Shown here piece by piece: positions 36,291-45,302 of a stretch of DNA of 64,000 nucleotides (position 1 is the stretch's first letter; each line of letters opens with the position of its first letter). Position numbers and translations under genes: made by a program. Origin of the DNA: Corynebacterium glucuronolyticum (GTDB taxonomy: Bacteria > Actinomycetota > Actinomycetes > Mycobacteriales > Mycobacteriaceae); assembly GCA_022772305.1 (NCBI GenBank), contig JALFAQ010000061.1, positions 1-64,000 on the forward strand, given 5' to 3'. The notes under the pieces are model-generated. The model did no database searches. It had not been told where the DNA came from and worked only from the letters and a program-made list of their open reading frames with translations.

Positions 36291-37114
36291 AGCTACTAGC
36301 GTGTGACATGGACGGAACCCTCCTCACCCCGTCTGGCACGTTTCCTCCTGGCTTTTGGGAGCTGATGAAAGACATTGAGGATGTGAACAAGAGCCGAAGT
36401 CCAGAGGATGCCATCGTGTTTCTTCCAGCTTCCGGCCGATCACTACCTACTCTTCGTGGCCTTTTCACACCGAACGACGAGGAGCCAGCATTGGACTACT
36501 TCCTTGCTGGAAACGGCTGCGTTCTCTCTTCCCACGGAGAGGTAGAAACTGTTGCCCGCGTCGAACCGGAGGTTGCCACTGCCGTCTTGCACGAGGCAGA
36601 ACGCTATCCCCAAAAGCTCTGGGTCATTATCCATTTCCCTGAGCGCACCGTTGCCCCGCGTGACCCAGAGTTTCTCGAGTTTCTCACGCACTACACCACA
36701 CACCTGGATGTTGTTGAATCCCTCCACGATGTTGTGGGAGAAGACATCGTTAACATGTCTGTCTACCAGCCGGTTGAACCCGAAAATGGGCCCTGGAACT
36801 ACTTCCGGGAGAAGTTCCCGCAACTAGAGGTTCTCGAATCGTCCGGGAATTGGTGCGACATCATGCCACCCAAGGTGAATAAGGGAACTGGTCTCGAGTT
36901 CATCAAGCGCAAGCTGAATGTCGCTACCAAGGACACGTGTTGCTTCGTCGATTACTTCAATGATGTCGGCTTAATTGCGCCATCCGGCACGTCATTTGCC
37001 ATGTCCAATGCGCACCCCGACGTGAAAGCGATGTGCACCAACGTCATTGGTTCCAACGCCGAGGGCGCGGTTGTCACAACGATCCGAGACGGTCTAGAAA
37101 ACGGGTGGCTGTAA
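36287..37114 (+). CDS. Cof-type HAD-IIB hydrolase (second of a coupled pair)
   Basis: 275 aa; GTG at 36287 overlaps the preceding stop (GTGA), so translation is coupled. Same family: motif I CDMDGTLLTPSG (about 6-17), motif II LPASGR (about 47-52), motif III VNKGTGLE (about 200-207), motif IV region CFVDYFNDVGLI (about 223-234). Compared with its neighbour the FGD of motif IV has become FVD, though both Mg-binding aspartates remain. The pair arose by tandem duplication or serves paired substrates; the two proteins share layout but are well diverged. No terminator is evident behind it; its end lies opposite the decayed yihY gene. Confidence 0.88.
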   Translation: MKLLACDMDGTLLTPSGTFPPGFWELMKDIEDVNKSRSPEDAIVFLPASGRSLPTLRGLFTPNDEEPALDYFLAGNGCVLSSHGEVETVARVEPEVATAVLHEAERYPQKLWVIIHFPERTVAPRDPEFLEFLTHYTTHLDVVESLHDVVGEDIVNMSVYQPVEPENGPWNYFREKFPQLEVLESSGNWCDIMPPKVNKGTGLEFIKRKLNVATKDTCCFVDYFNDVGLIAPSGTSFAMSNAHPDVKAMCTNVIGSNAEGAVVTTIRDGLENGWL

Positions 37115-38291
37115 GACTGAAAACAGCGGGGATGGCCCTCCATGTGGTTTTTCCCCGTTAACTGTCTTTTCTTCCTCGTGCTGCTTCTGTGCATTGTCCT
37201 TAATGTCTCGCGCAGTTTTCTCCAGCTTCGTCTGCACCTCCGCATACCTCTGCGCGGCGGTGCTTGCCCAAGGGAGGAGCCTGGATCATGCGCTCAGAGT
37301 CGTATCCCATCTGTAGCTCTTTCGCTCGCAGAACTTCTGCATCCAGCTTGATTCCCACGAGAAGCAGAATATTCAATATCCAGCAGGCGAAGATGACGGC
37401 AATGATCGCGCCGATCACGACGTAGGCACTCGAACCGGCAAAGTACTGCAGGTACAGGCCGAGAAGCCACCACGTAATGCCAATTGTGACCACTGAGACC
37501 GCTGACCCCAGTGTCAACCAGCGGAAATGCTGAGGCCGAACACTGGGAGCAAAGTAGTACAACACGGCAACCAGCGTCAACGCAATGAGTGCGATGACGG
37601 GAAGACGAATCCTCGCCCAGATAGGTAGGAAGATGCGGGTGAGGAAGTCGATTTCTTCCACTAAACCGAGGGGTTCCGCGATCGGTTCAAAAACGGCAAG
37701 GACAACAGACTGTCTGAGAAGCAGCGCACCAACGATGACGGCGGCACCGATCACCATGAGAACAGTGATTCCCCACATCGTCAGCCATGTTGGCACCACT
37801 GTTCTTCCCTCTACCCTGCCGTAGATGAAGTTTGAGCTCCGGGCAAACGCCCGCACCCACACGGAGGAGGAAAAGAGGGCAATGATAACGGCGAGTACCA
37901 GTGCTCATGTGCCTTCTGCAGCTGACCCCACGATCACTTCTACCACGGCCTTTACCTGCTCTGCGATTTCCGCTGGCACGTACTAGGCGATTGCCTCCTG
38001 TGTCAGGTCAGTTACCCGCCGTTCGTTTCTTGCGAAGATGAGGGTTGCTATGGAGTAGGCAGCGAGGACGGTGGGGGCCGCGGTGAGGAACATGAAGAAG
38101 GCTAAGACTGCCGCCCAATCGATAAGCGCATCGAGGATGAAAACGTTCCAGGCGCGTCGAATGACGAGTTTCCAACTGTCTTTTTTGAGACGATTACCTC
38201 TACTCAGCGGGTTGCGATCCGCGCACTGGTGGGGTATCGGTTCCACCACCTGGCCAGCCATGGGGACGAGAAACTCGAGCCGATGTGCCAC
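37094..38291 (-). pseudogene. Disrupted YihY/BrkB-family membrane protein
   Basis: Read on the minus strand from about 38291, the frame continues as a YihY-type protein but is broken by an in-frame TAG (37983-37985) and TGA (37905-37907). Between and after them the sequence is still good (YVPAEIAEQVKAVVE, then ALVLAVIIALFSSS and RAFARSSNFIYGRVEG). Near 37245-37265 one extra base shifts the frame: the continuation in the next frame reads AEVQTKLEKTARDIKDN, a sensible charged C-terminal tail, ending at 37094. About six hydrophobic helices remain. Three independent lesions make a sequencing error unlikely. No start codon follows the good Shine-Dalgarno-like AGGGAGG near 38365 in frame, so the start may be lost too. 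A GTG at 37862 could still give the C-terminal part. Confidence 0.8.
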
Positions 38292-38443
38292 GCCATCACT
38301 GGTGTTTCCAGGATCACTCGGGGTACCAGATTCTCCTGGTGCTCCTGGTTTTCTGTCCTCCCTTTGTCATAAATGTTTATTCTTGTGGAAACCGCGCTCA
38401 CCGGGGAAACTAAGGTTTCGACGCTCGTTAGCGAGCATGAAAA

Positions 38444-38484
38444 AGCCACGGAGAAAGGTAATCCATACCGATGTCTCCGTGGCT
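38444..38484 (-). terminator. Terminator of the DEAD-box helicase gene
   Basis: On the minus strand an 11-bp stem (38484-38474 with 38454-38444, AGCCACGGAGA/TCTCCGTGGCT) is followed directly by TTTTC, 19 bp past the stop at 38503. Loop 19 nt. Confidence 0.8.
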
Positions 38485-38502
38485 GACAGAGTATGTAGTT
38501 AT

Positions 38503-40662
38503 TTAGTAGCTATCGCGTCCGCGGCTACCGCCACGGCGATCTTTGCGGTCGCGCCAATTGCCACGAGCGTTGCGCCGATCACCGCGCCCATAGCCACCGC
38601 GATCTCCACGATCACGGTCACGTCCGCGGCCAAAGCCGCCACCGTGGCCGCCATGTCCGCCGTGGCCACGGTTGCCGCGACCACCGCCTCGGTTACCACG
38701 GGAGATGTAGCCGTCGGGATCGCGACGAATCTCGATGTTGCGACCACCGATCTGGGTATCAACCAAGCGGTCCAGGACATCGTCGCTTAGCCCCTTGGGG
38801 AGCTCAACGAGAGAGAAGCTCTGCTGGATGTCGATGCGACCGAAGTCACGGTTGGACAGGCCACCCTCGTTGGCAATAGCACCAACGATTGCGCCCGGGC
38901 GGACGTGATCACGGCGACCAACCTGGAGACGGTAGATCTCGAAATCGCTATCCGGACGTGCAGGGCCATTGTCACGCTGACGACAGCCATCATCGCGGTC
39001 GCGACGCTCACGACGCTTGTCCTTCGGGGACTCCTTCATGAGGAACTCCTCGTTGGACTGTGCCTGAGCAGCCAGTGCAGCAGCAATGTCCTCGAGTGGC
39101 ACATCATGCGCATCCGAGTACTGCTTCACGAGACTCCGGAATAGGCTGAGCTGGGGATCTTCCAGCGCCTCGGTGATGGAATCAGCGAACTTCTCCTTGC
39201 GGGACTCGTTTACCTCGTCAACCGTCGGCAGCTGCATCTCCTCAAGAGTTGCGTTGGTGACGCGCTCAATGGAGCGAAGCATCCGACGCTCACGGGGAGT
39301 GACGAAGAGGATAGCCTCGCCACTACGTCCAGCGCGGCCGGTGCGACCGATGCGGTGGATGTAGCTCTCCGTGTCATGCGGAATGTCGTAGTTGAAAACG
39401 TGCGAAATACGGTCAACATCCAAGCCACGAGCGGCGACGTCCGTGGCAACGAGGATGTCGAGGCGTCCGTCGCGAAGCTGATCCACGGTGCGCTCACGCT
39501 GCTGCTGAGCAATGTCACCGTTGATCGCCTGAGCGGAGAACCCGCGGGCACGAAGCTTCTCGGCGAGCTCCTCCGTCTCATACTTGGTACGCACGAAAAT
39601 GATCATCGACTCAAACTCGGTGACCTCCAAAATACGGGTCAGCGCATCGAGCTTGTTGCGGTGGGCAACGTTCAAGAACCTCTGGGTGATGTTCGTGTTC
39701 GTACGGGTTTGAGCCTTGACGGTGACCTCGTACGGATCATCCAGGTACTGCTGAGACAGACGACGAATCGCCTTCGGCATAGTTGCCGAGAACAGGGCTA
39801 CCTGCTTCTCATCCGGAGTGTCCTCGAGGATGCGCTCAACATCCTCCTGGAAGCCCATGTTCAGCATCTCGTCAGCCTCATCCAGCACCAGGTAATCAAG
39901 GTGCGAGATGTCCAGCGATCCCTTCTTCAGGTGATCGATGACACGACCCGGAGTACCAACGATGATGTGGGCACCACGACGAAGACCAGAAAGCTGAATG
40001 CCATAGGCCTGGCCACCGTAAATCGGCAGCACATTGATTCCGCCGACGTGATCGGCAAACTCCTGGAAAGCATCCGCCACCTGGAGTGCGAGCTCACGCG
40101 TCGGTGCCAACACGAGCGCCTGCGGCGACCTGTTGGACTTGTTAATACGGGAAAGGATCGGCAGCGCGAAAGCTGCGGTCTTACCTGTACCGGTTTGTGC
40201 TAGGCCCACAACATCGCGCCCCTCCAGCAGTGCGGGGATAGTCCGCGCCTGGATGGGTGACGGTGTTTCGAAGCCAACCTTCTTCACGGCTTCGAGGATG
40301 TCTGAAGGCAGACCCAGCTTGTCAAAGGATAGGTCAGTGGAGTCGGTGCCCTCAGAAGTTTCCGCAGCCCTGGCATCTTCATCATCTGCAGATTGTGCGG
40401 AGGACGCAGCATCATCGGCGGTTGCCGATTCCTTAGATGCCTGATCCTCAGCATGCCGCGTGTCTTCTTGCTCCTCGACGTGACCGGAGGTCGGAGTCTC
40501 GTCCACAGACGCATCTGTGGAAGGTACTTCTGTCTCGGTGTTGTCGGTGTGAGAGATGATTGCGGTGTCTTCTGCGACGCCATGCGAAGTTTCCTGAGTG
40601 TCCGACGAAATTACGTTGTCCGGCTCGTTTACGCCGCCGGAGGCGTTTTCGGGATTACTCAT
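38503..40662 (-). CDS. deaD: DEAD-box RNA helicase (DeaD/CsdA type)
   Basis: 719 aa. Acidic, low-complexity N-terminal extension (about 1-110), then the helicase core: Q motif FDKLGLPSDI...PSPIQ, motif I AQTGTGKT (about 155-162), PTRELA, DEAD box VLDEADEML (about 256-264), SAT, and motif VI YIHRIGRTGRAGRSG (about 425-439). After a dimerization-like region comes a DbpA-type RNA-binding domain (about 575-655, EGGLSNRDFGRIDIQQSFSLVEL). The last 60 residues are an RGG/Arg-Gly-Asp-rich tail with GHGGHGGHGGG repeats. It unwinds structured RNA in ribosome assembly, mRNA decay and cold adaptation. ATG start at 40662. The 300-bp region upstream probably contains a long leader as in other cold-responsive genes. 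Confidence 0.93.
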   Translation of the reverse strand: MSNPENASGGVNEPDNVISSDTQETSHGVAEDTAIISHTDNTETEVPSTDASVDETPTSGHVEEQEDTRHAEDQASKESATADDAASSAQSADDEDARAAETSEGTDSTDLSFDKLGLPSDILEAVKKVGFETPSPIQARTIPALLEGRDVVGLAQTGTGKTAAFALPILSRINKSNRSPQALVLAPTRELALQVADAFQEFADHVGGINVLPIYGGQAYGIQLSGLRRGAHIIVGTPGRVIDHLKKGSLDISHLDYLVLDEADEMLNMGFQEDVERILEDTPDEKQVALFSATMPKAIRRLSQQYLDDPYEVTVKAQTRTNTNITQRFLNVAHRNKLDALTRILEVTEFESMIIFVRTKYETEELAEKLRARGFSAQAINGDIAQQQRERTVDQLRDGRLDILVATDVAARGLDVDRISHVFNYDIPHDTESYIHRIGRTGRAGRSGEAILFVTPRERRMLRSIERVTNATLEEMQLPTVDEVNESRKEKFADSITEALEDPQLSLFRSLVKQYSDAHDVPLEDIAAALAAQAQSNEEFLMKESPKDKRRERRDRDDGCRQRDNGPARPDSDFEIYRLQVGRRDHVRPGAIVGAIANEGGLSNRDFGRIDIQQSFSLVELPKGLSDDVLDRLVDTQIGGRNIEIRRDPDGYISRGNRGGGRGNRGHGGHGGHGGGFGRGRDRDRGDRGGYGRGDRRNARGNWRDRKDRRGGSRGRDSY

Positions 40663-40968
40663 TGCCCGTCCACTTTAGCCGTTTGCAGGAAAAAATGAAA
40701 GTACGAAAGGACTTCTGTCACTTTTCCGCTTTGGAGACCCCGCTGTGATTCCCGGCACCATCAACGTGGCGCGTTTCACTTTCTACCCCTGGAGCAGTTA
40801 AGATAATCTTCACGTTTAGGAGTTAACAAAAACTTAACTCACGGTTTTTGCCCGTCATACAGGCTCGCGCTTTCATATGCAGACGAGATTGTAAGAAGTA
40901 ATTTTCCGCAACTACAAACGCACGACAGCCAAGAAATTGGAAACCACTACGAGCAAGAAGGTGCTTAT
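40663..40968. promoter_or_regulatory. Divergent promoter region deaD / amino-acid permease
   Basis: 306 bases, no supported gene. AT-rich parts (40790-40860) probably hold promoters for both directions. A near-direct repeat GAGTTAAC/AACTTAACTC occurs at about 40819-40842. No clear riboswitch was recognised. Confidence 0.4.
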
Positions 40969-42378
40969 ATGAACCGCCAGGATTCGTCCTCAGTCGGCAC
41001 ATCTCGCAGGATCAAACCTGCGACATCAATCACACGTGGATTGAATGCTCGTCATATCCATTTCATCGCCTTGGGTTCCGCAATCGGCACGGGACTCTTT
41101 TATGGCTCCGCAGGAGCCATCCAGGCGGCTGGCCCTTCCGTCCTTCTTGTTTATCTCCTGGGTGGCGTCGTGGTGTACTTCATGCTGCGCGCGCTCGGCG
41201 AGATGGCCGTAGCACTCCCTGTATCTGGCTCCTTTGCCGAATATGCCATGAAGTACCTCGGAGGTTGGGCAGGTTATATCACAGGGTGGATGTACGCCTT
41301 CGAAATGATCATCGTGTGTCTGGCCGACCTCACGGCAATCGGCGCATATATGAAGTTCTGGTTCCCACAATCAGATGCCTGGGTGTGGGTGGCCGTCACG
41401 CTCCTCATTGTCGGTGCCGCTAACCTTGCCAGCTCTCGTTGGTTCGGTGAACTCGAGTTCGGCTTCACCATCATTAAAGTCACCGCCGTGGTGGCCATGA
41501 TTATTGGTGGTGCCCTCATCCTCATTTTTGGTCTGGGAAACGGGGCCCACAATGTCGGCATCGATAACCTCTGGAACGATGGGGGCTTCTTCCCCAACGG
41601 CGTAGGTGGCATGGTCAGTGCCTTTATCCTCGTGCTCTTCGCCTTCGGCGGTACCGAGATCATCGGTGTAACCGCTGGCGATGCCGAACACCCAGAGAAG
41701 CACATCCCGCAGGCGGTTGACACTGTCCCCGTGCGCATTCTCCTCTTCTACGTCCTCACGATCTTCGTCATCGTGACCATCAACCCCTGGCGCACCATCA
41801 CAGGCGAGGAAAGCCCGTTTGTACAGATTTTCTCTTCACTCGGCGTTAACTGGGCGGCAGCACTACTCAACGTAGTCGTCATCACCGCAGCTCTGTCCGC
41901 CATCAACTCCGACCTGTTCGGAGCGGGCAGGGTGATGACTGGCATGGCCAAGCAGGGTCTTGCCCCGAGCTTCATGGCGAAGGAAAGTCGCGGTGTCCCC
42001 GTGGCGACGGTCGGTACCCTCATCGCCGTTCTTATCATCGGCGTTGCATTGAATTACTTTGTCCCTGAATCGCTGTTCTCCAAGATTGCAGCCCTCGCAA
42101 CCTTCGCCACCATTTTTGTGTGGCTCATGATTCTTCTCGCTCACGTCGCTTCCCGCAGGAAGATGAGTGCAGCAGATGTAAAGGCTTTGTCCTTCCGCGT
42201 ACCGTTTTGGCCCTACGGACAATACTTCTCCATCGCTTTCATCCTGTTCACCTTCGGGATTATGGCCTGGGAGCCCGAGTTCTGGAGCGCTCTCGGCGCA
42301 GGTGCCGGATTCATTGTCATTATGACGGTGCTGTACTTCGTCACCCGGCACAAGCACGACACGGCAGAAGCTAACTAG
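40969..42378 (+). CDS. Amino-acid permease, APC/AAT family
   Basis: 469 aa with 12 predicted membrane helices. The N-terminal segment TRGLNARHIHFIALGSAIGTGLFYG (given by its ends, about 22-46) is the amino-acid transporter (AAT) signature, with the unwound GSAIGTGL substrate loop; ALPVSGSFAEYA and the EIIGVTAGDAEHPEK segment (about 226-240) also fit. Closest to AroP/ProY/GabP-type proton symporters, so the substrate is a proline, aromatic or similar amino acid, not resolvable by eye. ATG 40969; GAAGG 9 nt upstream. A terminator at 42432 makes it monocistronic. Confidence 0.88.
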   Translation: MNRQDSSSVGTSRRIKPATSITRGLNARHIHFIALGSAIGTGLFYGSAGAIQAAGPSVLLVYLLGGVVVYFMLRALGEMAVALPVSGSFAEYAMKYLGGWAGYITGWMYAFEMIIVCLADLTAIGAYMKFWFPQSDAWVWVAVTLLIVGAANLASSRWFGELEFGFTIIKVTAVVAMIIGGALILIFGLGNGAHNVGIDNLWNDGGFFPNGVGGMVSAFILVLFAFGGTEIIGVTAGDAEHPEKHIPQAVDTVPVRILLFYVLTIFVIVTINPWRTITGEESPFVQIFSSLGVNWAAALLNVVVITAALSAINSDLFGAGRVMTGMAKQGLAPSFMAKESRGVPVATVGTLIAVLIIGVALNYFVPESLFSKIAALATFATIFVWLMILLAHVASRRKMSAADVKALSFRVPFWPYGQYFSIAFILFTFGIMAWEPEFWSALGAGAGFIVIMTVLYFVTRHKHDTAEAN

Positions 42379-42431
42379 ACCTACTTCTCTCGCCAGAACT
42401 ACGTGGCCGGGGAGAAACCCGAAACGGTCAG

Positions 42432-42473
42432 CACCCCGCGCACGAAAGCAGGAAAACTTTCATCCGCGGGGTG
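42432..42473 (+). terminator. Terminator of the amino-acid permease gene
   Basis: Nine-bp outer stem CACCCCGCG/CGCGGGGTG (42432-42440 with 42465-42473) enclosing a second GAAAG/CTTTC stem, followed by TTGCTCCTCTC. Confidence 0.7.
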
Positions 42474-42600
42474 TTGCTCCTCTCCCACCCCTACACCACG
42501 CGGAAAAGTCTAGTGTTGAACGTAGATATGACTGCGGAACAGCACCGGTATGGGACCGAGCTCCACCCTGGTCGCACAGGCTCAGAAAGGTGAATTTTCG

Positions 42601-43017
42601 ATGAAGCACACGTCTCCCCTCGCCGTCGTGGGAGGGGCCATCCTGCGTGAAGATGATGGCATCGTCGAGGTGCTCGCCGCCAAAAGAGGACCCGGCCGAG
42701 CGATGAGCGGCTACTGGGAGTTCCCCGGAGGCAAAGTAGAAGACGGCGAAACGGAAGAGGAAGCTCTGTCTCGGGAGTTGCTGGAAGAACTCGATATCAG
42801 CGTTTCTGTGAAGAGCCACATCGATACCTCTGTGCACTCCTACGACTTCGGGGACATTTCCCTCTCTGTGTATGCCTGCATCATCGCTACTGGCAAGCCA
42901 ACGGCATCAGAGCATCAGTCCCTGGAGTGGGTGCCCATATCCGAGCTTGCAGATCTCACCTGGGCACCAGCAGATATTCCCGCAATGGAAAAGCTTCGGT
43001 CTTCCCTGTTGGATTAG
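42601..43017 (+). CDS. Nudix hydrolase, MutT-like
   Basis: 138 aa from ATG 42601 (AAAGGTG upstream). The Nudix box GX5EX7REUXEEXGU is present as GKVEDGE...RELLEELDI (about 42-64), with Asp in place of the last Gly. GYWEFPGG directly precedes it, as in MutT. Family role: sanitation of oxidized nucleotides such as 8-oxo-dGTP by hydrolysis to the monophosphate; close relatives also act on other NDP derivatives. Its 3' end overlaps that of the convergent MFS gene by 4 bp. Confidence 0.88.
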   Translation: MKHTSPLAVVGGAILREDDGIVEVLAAKRGPGRAMSGYWEFPGGKVEDGETEEEALSRELLEELDISVSVKSHIDTSVHSYDFGDISLSVYACIIATGKPTASEHQSLEWVPISELADLTWAPADIPAMEKLRSSLLD

Positions 43018-44276
43018 TGGTCGATATGCCAATGGAACAGGTAGTGGCTGCCTGCCCTCTTCCCTTTCTGTTTGGTGGCGAGTGTTTCCTCGCCCCACAT
43101 CCACCCGACCGTCGCTAGAGCGCCGACAATCGCACAGGACATAAACGCTGCCCTGTAGCCACTGATGTCCACGAGGGTGCCGGCGAAAACCGGCCCGATA
43201 ATCGATCCCAGATCCTGCGACATCTGAAAATCGGCCAAAACCTTTCCGCCAGAACGCTTATTGCCAATCACATCTGCAATAACGGCCTGCTGCGAGGGAT
43301 TGAGCATTCCAGCGCCCACACCGGCGAGAAGCGAGAAGAGGAGCACCTCCCAGGAGGCGGTGGACCATCCCAAAAGCCCCGTAAATGCGAGGTTGACGAG
43401 CAGACCTGAGATAATTAACGGTCGCCGGCCGATACGATCGGCACCGCGCCCTGCAAATTGCTGCGCTGTAGCGTTGCCTAGGGCAAAGGCAGCAAGAGCA
43501 ATGCCGGAGACGGCAGCGCCACGCTCAAACAAGCTCGCAGCAAACAGAGGAAGAATGGCCACGCGACAGCCGATGTTGATCCAGCCGTTGGCGAACCCAG
43601 ATACCAAAGATGCCCGGTAGGCGGAGCTCTTCACCGCCTCGTGGAAGCTCATGGGTGGGTAATCGTTGGCGTGCTCAATCGCAGAAATCTTGTTGGGGTC
43701 CAGGAACCGCCACACGATCGCGGCAGCAATGAGCGCGCCCGTCCCATACAGGAAGAACGGTGCACGCATTCCGATGGCAGATGCCGCTGCGCCGATAACC
43801 GGACCGAGGACGTTCCCCAACAGGAACGCCGTCGCGTACAAAGAACTTGCTCGCCCTCTCTTCGACGGAGGTGCGAGACGCACGATGAGGCCCATCGCAG
43901 ACACGGTAAACATGGTCGACCCAAACCCACCCAACGCACGACAGAGTAGTATATGCCAATAATCCTGCGCAAAGGCAATGGCACCAGTGGTCACGCCAAC
44001 GATGACGAGACCTGTGAGGTAGACCTTTCGAGAGCCGAAGCGGTCAATTATCCCACCCGTCGCCGGTGCGAAGATGAGTCGCGACAACGCAAACACACTA
44101 ATAATGGCACTGGCCGCAGCCATGGACACGTCAAAAGACCGAGCAAATTCGGGGATAATCGGCGCGATGAGACCGAACCCCAAAGCGATGATGAAGGCAG
44201 CAACTACAAGGATCCAAATTTCCTTGGGAATGTCACCTGAACTCTTCTTCACCTTCGCATCACCCACATCCCCCAA
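43014..44276 (-). CDS. MFS drug/metabolite exporter
   Basis: 420 aa, 12 membrane helices. MFS motif A appears after helix 2 as GGIIDRFGSRKVYLTG (about 74-89) and in the second half as GRGADRIGRRPLIISG (about 253-268); motif C-like GNVLGPVIGAAAS (about 152-164) is typical of proton-driven exporters (DHA1 type). The start is uncertain: TTG at 44276 gives the full frame but no Shine-Dalgarno; GTG at 44267 or 44252 are alternatives. Two abutting perfect palindromes 46-65 bp upstream (44322-44341) suggest repressor control by a drug-responsive TetR- or MarR-like protein encoded elsewhere. Convergent with the Nudix gene. Confidence 0.87.
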   Translation of the reverse strand: MGDVGDAKVKKSSGDIPKEIWILVVAAFIIALGFGLIAPIIPEFARSFDVSMAAASAIISVFALSRLIFAPATGGIIDRFGSRKVYLTGLVIVGVTTGAIAFAQDYWHILLCRALGGFGSTMFTVSAMGLIVRLAPPSKRGRASSLYATAFLLGNVLGPVIGAAASAIGMRAPFFLYGTGALIAAAIVWRFLDPNKISAIEHANDYPPMSFHEAVKSSAYRASLVSGFANGWINIGCRVAILPLFAASLFERGAAVSGIALAAFALGNATAQQFAGRGADRIGRRPLIISGLLVNLAFTGLLGWSTASWEVLLFSLLAGVGAGMLNPSQQAVIADVIGNKRSGGKVLADFQMSQDLGSIIGPVFAGTLVDISGYRAAFMSCAIVGALATVGWMWGEETLATKQKGKRAGSHYLFHWHIDH

Positions 44277-44321
44277 GGATATCTAAGTACGGGATAAAGC
44301 CCAAACCGAGCGTTTGCTCTA

Positions 44322-44341
44322 CTTGTACAAGCACTGCAGTG
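44322..44341 (-). promoter_or_regulatory. Two abutting 10-bp palindromes upstream of the MFS gene
   Basis: CTTGTACAAG (44322-44331) and CACTGCAGTG (44332-44341) are each perfect palindromes, and CAGTG repeats once more after them. Position fits an operator for the minus-strand MFS gene. Confidence 0.6.
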
Positions 44342-44491
44342 CAGTGCGCAGTGACTCTTCACCACACCACAGGCCCGCCAGAGAATCGCGGAGCCAACGA
44401 CAAGGCAGCGCTTGTCTCTTCCGGGGGCTCGGGACACGACCGACTAGACCAGCAAACACACAGCACCTCGATTCGGCCTCGACCAGCAAAT

Positions 44492-44507
44492 TAGAATATA
44501 TGTTCTA
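44492..44507 (+). promoter_or_regulatory. LexA-like palindrome before the orphan gene
   Basis: TAGAATATATGTTCTA has 5-bp perfect arms (TAGAA/TTCTA). Compared with the C. glutamicum LexA motif TcGAA(c/a)AnnTGTtCGA it keeps GAA, A and TGTTC and differs at three positions. It ends 54 bp upstream of ATG 44562. Confidence 0.4.
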
Positions 44508-44561
44508 TATTTCGATGTGCTTTCGATCTTCGCGTGGATCCCTTCATTTACAGTGAGCACC

Positions 44562-45281
44562 ATGTTCAGTAACACACAACCGAAATCGCAATCTACTCAC
44601 GCAACGAGAACGGAAAACAACCAATCAAAGCATGTGCTCTTCGGACTTTTTGATCTAGTACGAAACACCAGCGAGAACAAGTCTGTCAATCAGTCCGCTA
44701 CCGCCGGAGGAAGCTCTCCCCACCGGCTTCGCCGACAGGTTATACCGCCAGCACGAGGCGAAACGCCAACAACCTCTGCAAAGAATCACACGAAAGATTC
44801 CCCCTTCGGCACACGCGCCTCTTGGAGTGAGCCACGAGGCGATTCAATGAGCGACGATATGCGTGAGGCGCTGGCGGCTGTACATGGAACGATTCATCAT
44901 CCGCGCTCACTTGCGCGCGCCATGGCCACGTGGCGTCCGCCTCACGTTCGGTTGCCGCTAACGGCCGATTCACCTGAGTTTGCCGTCACGATTGTGCGCC
45001 ACCGTGCCGGTGGCCGCGTTCGCGACTTCGTCCAGGCTTTTGGCGAAGATCGTATACCCGCTTACCTTGTGACAGTTCGCTTTTCGGATCCGACTGGTCG
45101 GCCCGTTCCCACACGCCAAGCCGATGAGTGGGTACAGAGGTTTACTCCCGGAGCCCCGGAAAGCTGTGTTCACGAGCTGCGCGGAGAAACTGCCCCGACG
45201 TATTGCTGGCTTGTCGACGGCTCATACGCACCCCTCGCCTCGCCGTCGTCGCTCTTCAAAGAGCGGGGCTACGCAGCCTGA
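44562..45281 (+). CDS. Hypothetical protein with low-complexity N-terminus
   Basis: 239 aa from ATG 44562; GTG 44517 and ATG 44847 (GAGGCG upstream, giving 144 aa) are alternative starts, the last covering the compact part only. Not recognised. The first 95 residues are polar and Ser/Thr/Asn-rich and look disordered. From about residue 97 (MSDDMREALAAVHG) the sequence is folded-looking, with RSLARAMATWRPPHVRLPL, a beta-rich FAVTIVRHRAGGRVRDF and a Cys in PTYCWLVDGSYAPLA near the end. No signal peptide or membrane helix. A LexA-like palindrome lies upstream. It stands alone between divergent/convergent neighbours, tail-to-tail with the YbjN-like gene 22 bp away. Confidence 0.6.
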   Translation: MFSNTQPKSQSTHATRTENNQSKHVLFGLFDLVRNTSENKSVNQSATAGGSSPHRLRRQVIPPARGETPTTSAKNHTKDSPFGTRASWSEPRGDSMSDDMREALAAVHGTIHHPRSLARAMATWRPPHVRLPLTADSPEFAVTIVRHRAGGRVRDFVQAFGEDRIPAYLVTVRFSDPTGRPVPTRQADEWVQRFTPGAPESCVHELRGETAPTYCWLVDGSYAPLASPSSLFKERGYAA

Positions 45282-45302
45282 TAGCACCTGTGGGCTGACC
45301 TG

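Noticed and set aside
38292..38449. Extra N-terminal exon-like frame before the yihY remnant
   Set aside because: The alternative frame has no membrane or family features; its translation is an out-of-frame reading of the decayed region.
38503..38790. Long Ala/Thr/Val-rich frames opposite the RGG tail of the DEAD-box helicase
   Set aside because: They are antisense readings of Arg/Gly codon repeats, with no start signal.
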